Assembly: GCF_017982655.1 (NCBI RefSeq)
Contig: NZ_JABXYX010000011.1
Location: 50,903-114,902, forward strand
DNA: 64,000 bases
Direction of reading: 5' to 3'
Source of the DNA: Brasilonema sp. CT11
GTDB lineage: Bacteria > Cyanobacteriota > Cyanobacteriia > Cyanobacteriales > Nostocaceae
Part shown: in pieces, positions 34,291-43,300 of the stretch
How positions within the stretch are numbered: position 1 is the stretch's first letter
Layout of the letters: every line of letters starts with the position of its first letter
The notes under the pieces: generated by a model
Told to the model about the DNA's origin: nothing
The model's input: the letters and a program-made list of their open reading frames with translations, nothing else
The model's database searches: none
Made by a program: the position numbers and the translations under genes

Positions 34291-36363
34291 TTAGCGACGA
34301 GGGTGCTCAATGTCACCAAAACCCCGCAATCCTCTTCCTTGAGAGCCACCAGTAAAGACATCAGCTTTACGGACTTGATCGGAGAACTTCAAGCCGATTC
34401 TGTTCTCTAGATTAGTGATGGACACCTGGAAGTTATTGAATTGACCAACAGGCAGAAGTTCAAAGGGAATATTCCGAACGAATTTCTCCTGACTGACAAC
34501 GTAGGCGCTGGAATAAAGCTTGCGCTGTTTGTCTAGTACTACAACAACTTTCCAGAAAAATTGAGGAACTTGAACTCCGCGATGAACTGCATCAGTTTGT
34601 TGAAAGATGGGACCAGTGAAAACAGTAGCCAGGAGATCATCTTGATCGGTGTTCGTGAGGATGAAGTTTTCTAGCCCCTGCCACAGCTGCTGTGATTGGT
34701 TGAACTGAAAGTATTGGGGAGAGCAATTTGTGAAGTGGAACGTGTCGCTGTTGGCTGTTTTTGCCTCGTTTTGTTGTCCCCAAATTGGATCTTCTCTGCG
34801 GACGAGATGCCCTCGGTCAAAAAAGTTCCCTCCAGGTTCATTGCTGTAAAAGTCGTTTCCGACTTGCATCTCTAAGGAGATACGGGGGTCAAAAAACCAT
34901 TGATCATCGCTGCGATTCAGTCCAACCCATTGTCTCCCGTCAATATTGACAGCGGTGTGGAAAGCTAAGCGACGGGTTTCACACATGACAATTGAAAAGT
35001 GCGTGTAGCGGAGGATGTTGTCCTGTGTCCCTTCTACCTGTGCAACTGAACCAAAGGCTAAAGCTGCTGGTGTCAATTCTGGTAGGGGAATAGGAACCCC
35101 AAGAAAATCAGGATTATAACCTTTGCGACCTTCATAGTAACTCAATGGACGAACACTTCCCCCAGAGGTTGGTTTAGTACCGGAACTTGGGGGACGTCTC
35201 CTCTGAGTTTGGATGAGAGTCTCTCCAACTGGAACAGGAGTAGTGATTGTTGAAGTGACCACGCTTTCGCGGGGAGTCGTATTCGGAAATATGCGGATAC
35301 CCTTAGCGTCTTCAAGGAAAGCTTGAACCAACTGGGAGGCGGAACCCTGCTGTTGAGTTTGGATTTTGTTTACTTGATCCAGAATCTTGCTTGTCCGAAC
35401 ACCCTCATTCGCAATCCATTTTATTTGATTTTCACTTAGATTTTCTGCCTCTTCCTTCACTACCCAGTCGCCGTTAGTCAGTTGAATTTCTTCAACCCCT
35501 TCATGGGTGCGGGTTTCTACTACACTCCTATGGTGAATGGCAACTACCTGCCAGTTATCGTTGAGAACAGGGGACCCGGAAGATCCAGGAGCCGTGTCGC
35601 TAGCATACCAGAGAAAATTGTCCTTGAGGACATCCTGATGATCACCAATTTTGAGGACTTTGTTTTCCCGAATAGCAATTTGCTTAAGTTGACCATCCGG
35701 GTGTTGGATGACGGTGACGAATTCTAATGGTTCTACCTTGTGAAGCGTAGGATCGAGACGCAAAAACCCATAATCTGCCAGTTGAGCTTCTCCATCATCC
35801 GAGGTTTCAGCAACGGCGACTAGGGTAAAATCAAGCTCAGGATCTGTGATGAATCCTTCCTCAGGAGTCAGAGCAAAAGCTTTTCCTTGATGAATTTTAC
35901 CGCTAATGTCCATCTCGTAGCCAAACTGGGCTGATGCTCGCATTGCTGCATCAACAGATTCAATCACATGATGATTTGTAATCAGCAGGCGGGGAGATAC
36001 CAGAAAGCCAGTCCCCCAGCTTCCATTTGAGCCAAACGAGTCTGCGATCCAAATCCGGCAAACTGCACGGGCAGCTAGCGTCCCCTTTTGGAGAAAGTTA
36101 ACGGGTAGCAGGTCATTACGCCCAAGAAAACGCTCTAGATCAAAGAAGGAAACTCCAGAACCACTCGCCGCGATGTTCTCGATTCGCCTGGATAAAATTG
36201 TTACAGGATCTGCTCTGCGATAAGCCGGAGGCTTGACGCTACGCGTATCGCGCTGCTCTATATTGGACAAGAAAGTTTCCTGGTTTGTCGGAAGTTCCTG
36301 ACTCCGCAAGTGTTTTAGCTTGTCGAGAAAGTCGAGAGCGTAGGTTACTGTCTTAACAGACAT
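34291..36363 (-). CDS. Trypsin-like protease fused to DNA/RNA non-specific endonuclease
   Basis: The 690-residue fusion has an N-terminal ~95-residue region, a chymotrypsin-fold protease (about 96-290) with His132 (TNHHVI), Asp178 (ELDFTLV) and Ser262 (PGSSGSP), a Pro/Ser/Thr-rich linker (about 355-405), and a NUC1/endonuclease G-like nuclease (about 440-665) with DRGH (His519 as general base) and Asn546 in TFHFTNCSPQ (magnesium ligand). All key residues of both enzymes are present. No signal peptide is seen, so the active nuclease would be cytosolic unless inhibited. Such fusions occur in multicellular bacteria and are suspected of conflict or cell-death roles. The gene is monocistronic as far as visible. 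Confidence 0.88.
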   Translation of the reverse strand: MSVKTVTYALDFLDKLKHLRSQELPTNQETFLSNIEQRDTRSVKPPAYRRADPVTILSRRIENIAASGSGVSFFDLERFLGRNDLLPVNFLQKGTLAARAVCRIWIADSFGSNGSWGTGFLVSPRLLITNHHVIESVDAAMRASAQFGYEMDISGKIHQGKAFALTPEEGFITDPELDFTLVAVAETSDDGEAQLADYGFLRLDPTLHKVEPLEFVTVIQHPDGQLKQIAIRENKVLKIGDHQDVLKDNFLWYASDTAPGSSGSPVLNDNWQVVAIHHRSVVETRTHEGVEEIQLTNGDWVVKEEAENLSENQIKWIANEGVRTSKILDQVNKIQTQQQGSASQLVQAFLEDAKGIRIFPNTTPRESVVTSTITTPVPVGETLIQTQRRRPPSSGTKPTSGGSVRPLSYYEGRKGYNPDFLGVPIPLPELTPAALAFGSVAQVEGTQDNILRYTHFSIVMCETRRLAFHTAVNIDGRQWVGLNRSDDQWFFDPRISLEMQVGNDFYSNEPGGNFFDRGHLVRREDPIWGQQNEAKTANSDTFHFTNCSPQYFQFNQSQQLWQGLENFILTNTDQDDLLATVFTGPIFQQTDAVHRGVQVPQFFWKVVVVLDKQRKLYSSAYVVSQEKFVRNIPFELLPVGQFNNFQVSITNLENRIGLKFSDQVRKADVFTGGSQGRGLRGFGDIEHPRR

Positions 36364-36414
36364 AAATTTTTAAAACTCCATAAAGCTGACTTGTTTATAA
36401 CCTCTAACTGGAGT

Positions 36415-36570
36415 TTATATGATGTCCGGCAAATCACCCTTAATATGTCCGCAGCGAGTGGAACGAAGTGAAACGACGCAATCGCAGGGTTTTTGGGATT
36501 GCTTCCCTATGCCTAACGGCACGCGCAAGGGACGGTCGCAATGACGGTTCTTTGAACGGACATGATATTA
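36415..36570. repeat. Inverted-repeat element (MITE-like) in a 570-base intergenic region
   Basis: The left end (TATATGATGTCCGG, and again TAATATGTCCG at 36441) is mirrored by CGGACATGATATTA at 36557-36570. The interior is GC-rich and contains ATTGCTTCCC and CGCAATGAC motifs shared with the element at 46704-46849. The rest of 36364-36936 is A/T-rich without a gene. A CTCACATCTTGTACCA-type motif near 36780 recurs near 46517. Confidence 0.5.
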
Positions 36571-36936
36571 GACTCAAGGAGTCCTTCTCCAGTGAAATTC
36601 TCAGTATAAAAGGTACTAAATAACCTCAATTGATACATTGATTTATTTTTTCTATTTTTTCATGAGTTTTTGTATGAGATTGTTAATGAGTTATGAAATA
36701 AGTTTTATGAGATTAAGAGACTAAGAGCAAAGCTAATATCAAAACGTAAGTCAAAAAGTGAAAAGTCAAGACAGATCCTCTCACATCTTGTACCAATAAA
36801 AATTGATGGTTTTTTGTCACTCAGTATCAACTAAAAATCCTTTTTAGCTGTATTTTTAACACTGTAAATTTGTTTGAGAATTAAAAATATTAAGCCAACC
36901 TTAGATTCAATACACAATAATGAGTGGAGACTAATT

Positions 36937-38502
36937 ATGGCTAAAGATAGAAAAAATCAAACTCAAAACTATGGACAGCAATACACAGAGCAAATAGAAA
37001 GAGGTTTTGAGACATCTAGTATAATTCAAGAAAATCCAAATTCTAAAGATCCACAAAGGCTATCGCCAATACATCCATTCTCTAGATATGGAAATATGTG
37101 GCAAATTGATTTTAGTAATGAAGGACTCGGATACAAACTTCATTCTGTGAAAACTGCACAAAATTTCCTCACTCAACAACTTGATGCTTTTTCAAGTGAC
37201 AGCTTACAAGTTACTCTATTGAACTGCTTTTATAGCGACGAAAATTCTGTTGATAACTTAGTGAAAGCTTATGTAGGACTTTGTTTGCGATGCTATGTTA
37301 GCGAAGCAATATTAAAAGCTTGTAAAAAAATTACCCATATTTTTGGTGGTGAAAGTTTTAGATATCAAGATTTATTAGGGTTTGTTTTGAATGATGATGG
37401 TAAAAATTTGATAATTTTAGATAAAGAGCGTAAAAAACAGCTTGTTGTCAATCACGATGCTCAGACAACGGAGGCGGCGTATCAATACTTTACAGTGAGA
37501 GTGCTGCAAACATTTAAACCAGAATTAATGAGTTTGGAAAACTGGGCATATTTACAAACTAAGCAGCATCCAGAACTCAGAAAATTTTTATCAGAGTTTG
37601 GATTTAAACATTTCAGCGATTGGGCATTATTGAATCGCACTCGACGCAACCAAATCAAACAGTTATCAACACACGATAGTAATTTAGTCGAAATATTTCA
37701 TGCAGTTTACCGTCGCGACCGATTAAAACAACGACAAACAGCAAAGCAATGTAGCGATCCTACCAATGCTCAACTGCAAGAAATGCTGGCGCTACTTCTG
37801 GAACGGGGTATCGCTATCAACAACACCACTGAGTTGATGAAAGCTCTCAAATACCTAGCAGAACAACTGAGACAATACGACATTTGGAGTTATCGCGGAT
37901 CTCTAGAATTTCAAAACTTAGAGATTGGAGAGTATTCATTGAAAGGTGATTTACTCTCTAAATCAATGAGCGAAGTTGATGTCGAAGAAAGCGAACTCTT
38001 GGAATTTTTACACTTCCAATTTCAGCTTACTTTGAATCAAGTTATCGAACAAGAACTTCAAAATCATATCAGCAAATTAAAAACGAGCAGGAAGTATGCA
38101 CCTTTAGCAAGAAAATTTATTCCTGCATTGCAACTTTACTACGAGCAAGGAAAATCTTTGAGAGAAATCACGGAAATTTTCCAAATGTCCAGTTGGGATC
38201 AAGCTCGAAGGGTGTTAAATCCGGGGGAACTCCTAGCAAAAGTCCGCCAACAGACCGTGCAAAACTTACTAGAACGTATTTTAAGCAAAGCACAAAAAGA
38301 AGATTTAATTAAAATACCTCTTGAACCAGATTATCTCAAAAATCTTGTAGAACAAATCGAAGTATTTGTAGATGATCAGGTTTTTCAAGCAGCAAGCAAT
38401 GAAATTCAAGCAGGTAAAAATCGTTTGATGACCAGTCCCTATGCACAAATAGTTCGCCAAAAATTAAACGAGATGGGAGAAGTCATCCAATACGCGTTTT
38501 GA
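36937..38502 (+). CDS. Conserved-looking cyanobacterial protein of unknown function
   Basis: I do not recognise a named family. The 521-residue product (from ATG 36937, with GGAGA 6 bases upstream; an earlier ATG at 36874 lacks a site) is soluble, helical and rich in Gln, Leu and Lys. Residues about 60-190 contain a compact domain with LCLRCYVSEAI and FGGESF. The part around 210-300 has HPELRKFL and FHAVYRRDR. A C-terminal segment (about 400-470) with LREITEIFQMSSWDQARR looks like a helix-turn-helix. It is convergent with the HTH-AAA protein gene 57 bases away. A role in transcription or signalling is a guess. Confidence 0.6.
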   Translation: MAKDRKNQTQNYGQQYTEQIERGFETSSIIQENPNSKDPQRLSPIHPFSRYGNMWQIDFSNEGLGYKLHSVKTAQNFLTQQLDAFSSDSLQVTLLNCFYSDENSVDNLVKAYVGLCLRCYVSEAILKACKKITHIFGGESFRYQDLLGFVLNDDGKNLIILDKERKKQLVVNHDAQTTEAAYQYFTVRVLQTFKPELMSLENWAYLQTKQHPELRKFLSEFGFKHFSDWALLNRTRRNQIKQLSTHDSNLVEIFHAVYRRDRLKQRQTAKQCSDPTNAQLQEMLALLLERGIAINNTTELMKALKYLAEQLRQYDIWSYRGSLEFQNLEIGEYSLKGDLLSKSMSEVDVEESELLEFLHFQFQLTLNQVIEQELQNHISKLKTSRKYAPLARKFIPALQLYYEQGKSLREITEIFQMSSWDQARRVLNPGELLAKVRQQTVQNLLERILSKAQKEDLIKIPLEPDYLKNLVEQIEVFVDDQVFQAASNEIQAGKNRLMTSPYAQIVRQKLNEMGEVIQYAF

Positions 38503-38559
38503 GAACCGTGGAGAAGGTATCGATACAACAGTGCGTCGTGTAAATGAAATGTTGCTAGA

Positions 38560-39930
38560 CTATAACTCTCCCTTTTTGGTAAAAAATCGTCGATACAATT
38601 CACAACTTGCGATCGCTTGATCTCCAGAAAGTTTAATCAGCCCCATACTGCTTAACTTGTGAGTTAAAATGGGATCTAAGGGAACAGCTTCATTAGCATT
38701 CAGAACGGTATCAAAAGCTTGTGCTAACTCAGGCTGTTTTCGCAAGGTTGCCCAGTGACGCTGCAAATGATGAAAATAAATTCCGCTAGCAGTGGGAGCA
38801 GTTTCTAGCAATTGCGACAGAGTTATCTCCTTTCGACCCAGATGATAGAGTGCTAAGTGTACTAGTGCCGGATGTCCCCCAACCATCGCCATTAATTGTT
38901 TGGCTCCTTCCCCATCTGTCCAATTGAGTCCATAGCGTTGGGCTAACTGCTCCACCTCTTCTTGGCTAAAGCTGCCTAACTGAATCGGTAACCCTATATT
39001 GAAAGGAGACTGATTAAGTTCGAGAGGAACATAAATATCTGTTGAGTGAACCACGAGCAGACGAAGCTTTTGCCAAATGGGCAGTCTTTTCGCTTCTTCG
39101 TACCAAGAACGCAACAGAGGTAAAAAATCCTTCGCTACTTGGGGATGCTCGAAAATATAGTTCACTTCATCCAACGCCAAGATCAGGGGAGTATTAATTG
39201 ACTCTAGTAGATATTCTTCAAAGTAGACGGTGCAGCTAACTTTACTTCCCAAATCTTCATCCCAATACTCGTCTAACATTGGTTCAAGCTGAAGCTGGCG
39301 GGCGATATTGGCACACAACCAGCGCAAAAGTTGATTCAAGTCGCTCAGAATTGCCCGCTCGACTTGTTCTAGATTCAAGCGGATAGTGTAGTAGCCCTGG
39401 CGGTTCGCATAGTCAAGAATCCTCAGCAGCAGTGAAGTTTTGCCCATTTCTCTGGGAGCTTTGATCCTGACTAACGCTCCTGGTTTCCCAATTTCTTGAT
39501 AAATTTGCTCCTCAAGGTAAGAACGTTTGAGGTAAAAGGGAGAGTTAAGAGGAACTGAGCCGCTGGGGTAGCTAGGTGACGTATTCTGGTTAAGTATGGG
39601 GGAAAATTGCGTCAGATCTTGTCTTTTTGGTATTGTTTTTGGAGCTTCTTTGGTGATGGCGTAAGACTCCAGCAACATCCGACAGTTTTTTTTGGTCACG
39701 CGCTGACCAATGACCTCGGAGAGTCGCCCAAACAACTCTGGGGCTACGACATTGGTAAAGTAGCCGGGACTATAACCTGCCTCTATCGCCATTTGGTTAT
39801 AAGTTCTATACTGCCAAATGCCATGCAGAATCAGGTTTTCTGCGGAATTAAGGGGGCGATTGTGGCTCTCAATTAACTGGCGGTCAACAATCTCAAAGAG
39901 ACAGTCAAGGTTCATAGAGATTACAGACAA
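38560..39930 (-). CDS. HTH plus AAA-like NTPase (vWA-MoxR-associated type)
   Basis: The 456-residue protein has an N-terminal HTH-like domain (about 10-95, with NQMAIEAGYSPGY) of the kind found on vWA-MoxR-associated and related cyanobacterial NTPases, a disordered linker, and an AAA_35-type P-loop NTPase (about 130-450). Walker A is REMGKTSLL and the Walker B region is LALDEVNYIFE, followed by winged-helix-like sequence. These proteins are thought to be ATP-dependent signalling switches in conflict or stress networks. A similar NTPase domain ends the giant kinase encoded about 440 bases away on the same strand. A short inverted-repeat transposon sits between them. Confidence 0.75.
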   Translation of the reverse strand: MSVISMNLDCLFEIVDRQLIESHNRPLNSAENLILHGIWQYRTYNQMAIEAGYSPGYFTNVVAPELFGRLSEVIGQRVTKKNCRMLLESYAITKEAPKTIPKRQDLTQFSPILNQNTSPSYPSGSVPLNSPFYLKRSYLEEQIYQEIGKPGALVRIKAPREMGKTSLLLRILDYANRQGYYTIRLNLEQVERAILSDLNQLLRWLCANIARQLQLEPMLDEYWDEDLGSKVSCTVYFEEYLLESINTPLILALDEVNYIFEHPQVAKDFLPLLRSWYEEAKRLPIWQKLRLLVVHSTDIYVPLELNQSPFNIGLPIQLGSFSQEEVEQLAQRYGLNWTDGEGAKQLMAMVGGHPALVHLALYHLGRKEITLSQLLETAPTASGIYFHHLQRHWATLRKQPELAQAFDTVLNANEAVPLDPILTHKLSSMGLIKLSGDQAIASCELYRRFFTKKGEL

Positions 39931-39958
39931 ATGCTACTAATTAAGATAACAGGAGTTA

Positions 39959-40248
39959 GAGCATGTTTGAAAAGTTTTTAGAGGTCAACAATTATGTTAA
40001 TCGCCTCACCATAATGCGGATCATGGCAATATAAATAAAAGTCTGCGATGTTTCGGGCGATAACTCATAATCTCTAACCAATCGCCGACATCCGATCAGC
40101 CATCCAAAAGTTCGCTCGACAACCCAACGTTGGTCAACTTGCTAGGGTAAGCTTTACTCATACCACTCTCTCGGTGCTGTTTACTATATATTCACAGGGT
40201 ATACTGAGAGAGCTTTTTTACAACATACCCGACTTTTAAAACACCCTC
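39959..40248 (-). mobile_element. Non-autonomous IS5-family derivative (290 bases) with TIRs and TTA target duplication
   Basis: The left end GAGCATGTTTGAAAAGT (39959-39975) and right end ACTTTTAAAACACCCTC (40232-40248) are imperfect inverted repeats, and the 3-base TTA flanks both sides (39956-39958 and 40249-40251). On the minus strand a hairpin (CTCTCTC/GAGAGAG arms, about 40164-40214) precedes ATG 40161. The reading frame begins MSKAYPS and is then joined, out of frame, to the transposase C-terminus ([11 protein letters not shown] to the TAA at 39992-39994). The inside of the transposase gene is deleted. It can move only if a full-length relative supplies transposase. Confidence 0.8.
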
Positions 40249-40369
40249 TTATGCAAGTAACATAATATCTGCTGTTTTTTAGTACAAAAGTATTGATTAG
40301 ACAGATTAAATTATCCAGAAGGATAGACCTCTTCTTTCACTTTCGAGATCAAACAAAAGTTTTCGTAAA

Positions 40370-43300
40370 TCAAACAAAAATAGATTCATAAATACGGTTT
40401 TGAACTCTCAATTTTCCCTGTTGCTTGACTACTAGCCCCGATAAAAGCAATTCTCTTTCTTCTGAACTATCAACTGCAACAATCTCTCCTTGATGCAAAA
40501 TGTGTCGATAAAGTTCTAGTAGCCGAACGGATTGTTTGCTATTGAGGAGGCGATCGCGAATGGTTCTTAAATGTTCTGGTTCATCCTGTGATTCCCAATT
40601 GTCTATTATCGTCCTTCGCACTAAATTTTCAATCCATTCGGCTTCTGTGTTGGTAGGGATAGCAGATGAAGAATTGCGGATGACTTTACAGAGCTTTTGA
40701 GTCAAAAAGGGCTGACCATTAGTCCAGGCTAACACTTCTTTTAAGACTGTTTGAGGATTGCTTACTTTCTCTGCCAATCCTTGAAGTAGAGGTTGCGCTT
40801 CATGCTCTTTAAATCCTTCCAATTGAATAGTCTGACCGATGTTAAAAGGCGTTCTTTGGTAGTCAGTAATTAAGTCACCAGGAGTAGCAACTCCAAAAAT
40901 AGCAAAGGTTAAACGTCGATACTCTGGATTAATACTACGCTGATTATAGCAAGAGCGAATCAGCGCAAAAAAGTCATTAACTGGAAAATTTAAACTTAAG
41001 AAGCTATCTATTTCATCGATAAAAATTATCAGGTTTTTAGGGATAGTATCATTTTCTGGAGCAACTTCAACTAGCAAAACTTCTTCAATAAATTGACTCA
41101 ATCTCTGAACCGGGGAAATATCTCCTTGCTCTTGCCACCAAGTTTTTAGATTAACCTTTCTTAGTAAACCAAAACTTCGCCATAGCTCTACTGTTAAGCC
41201 TTTGTACCATTGATCAGGTGTGACGTTTTCGCTACCAATACGAGTCAGATCGATCGCCCCACAGCTAAATCCCTCATGCCGGAGGTGATGTATCATGCGT
41301 ACCATCAGACTTGACTTGCCCATCTGCCGAGGATTAAGAATGTAACAAAACTCCCCACGCTTCAACGCCTTGTAGAGATAACGGTCTGCTGAACGCACAA
41401 CATAAGTGGGAGCATCCATCGGCAAACTTCCTCCCACTTGATAGTCAAAAGTAGAGGGTTGTTCAGCACTTTTGAGTAACTCGTTTTCAAAAAGCAGTTC
41501 GGCTTGGGTGGCTTTGAGAACTTCTAGGGTTTGTGAGAGTTCATGAGTGCGCTCTTCGACTCTCATCTCTAGATTTCGGTTATAATCTTCTAACTGTCCA
41601 TAAAGACGGGCATTTTCAATAGAGATAGCAGCTTGAGCAGAAAGAATTCTTAAAACTTCAATGCGATCGCTCGTAAATGCATCTGTGGTTAAATTGTTTT
41701 CTAGATATAAAATACCGCTTAGTTTGCCTTGATTTAACAAAGGAGTACAGAGAATCGATTTTGGTTGAGTTGCGACGATGTAGGGATCGCGAATAAACTG
41801 TTCTTCTTCGGTAGCGTTATTAAGAACTACATTTTCTTGAGTACGGGCAACATAGTTAACGATCGCAACTGGTAGGATAGGTGTCTGCTTGTCGCCATCT
41901 ACAGAGTCAATGGGAAGCGATCGCAGTAAAGTAACGTCATCAGAATCTACTGTACTTTCAGCTGCGATCGCCCATTTACGATCTTTTTCCAGTATCAGAA
42001 AGCCTTTTTGAGCACCGCCATTTTCAATTACAGTTTTCATTAACTTAGCCAGCAGTTGATCCAGTTTAATTTCGCTAGCTAATACTTGAGAAGCTTTGGT
42101 AACTGTCATCAGATCGAGTACTTGGGGATTTGTACCACCAGTTGATTCAGTTGTATTAATGCTTTGGTCTTCTTTTCGGTTGTTTATATCCATTAGAAAC
42201 TGTGGGTACTCTAATTCTAGGGCTTCAGTTTTGGCTTTTGCACCCCAGCGACTATAACAATGATAAGCATTTCTTAAATATAGTTTCCCTATTTCTTCTC
42301 TACCCAGAGAGATATAAAATTCTGCGGCGCGTTCGTAAGCTATGGCTTCTTCGTGAATAAATTCAGATTTTTTCGCACCTTGAATTGCTTTTTCATAAAG
42401 TTCTTGAGCTTGCCAATTTTGTCCCAAAACTCGTGCTTTCTCTGCTTCTACTAAATCATATTTATTTTTAAAATTTTCTGGGCAGTCATCAGCCCATCTT
42501 TTCAGATCTTGCTGATTTTTTTCTAGTTTTTTGAAAATTGTTTTTTGTTGCTCTAGATTACAATTATGATAATGACCAAGGAAGGAAAGAGAAGAGTATA
42601 AGTTATGCTGTGGTGCAGTTAAATATGAGCCAATACTTTCTATATACTTTTCTGTATTAATTGTATTATCAATAGCATGATCTAAATCTTTAAAAAAATA
42701 GTAACCTATTGTTTTATTTAAATAAAAAGTATATAATAACCATTGGTTAGAGCATTTTACATATTCTTGGAGATTTTTTTCTTCTTCTTGTTGAGAATCA
42801 CCCATTAAGAAAAATTCTTTATTATTAGATTTTGTCGTTAAATATTTAACTGTTTTTTTAAAAATTTCTAAATAATCAGTTAAATATTTTTGCTGATATT
42901 TTTTCGTCAATACAGTATATTTTATTTCATCATTTTCAACTTGTTTTAAATCATCTCCACCAAAAAACTCTATCAAGCAATAGTCTATAGATACATAACC
43001 AGAATACTCACGATCTCCTGTATTTATTCCTTTATGAAAAGTACTTAACAATTTATCTCGTGCCACTTTTTCTTTAAGATATATCTTCCAATGCCAGAGA
43101 AATCCATAATATACATGAATAGCTAGAGACTCCGATTGAGAACTATCAGATTTCTTTAGTAACTTGAGAGACAATTCTCCAAACTTATATCCATAATTCA
43201 TATCCTTTTTTATTCCACAAAGCAGTAGTCCATAGTAACTATAGGTCATAGAAGCTTGAGGATAATTTCCATATTTAAGACAAAGCTTAAGTAGAGTTAA

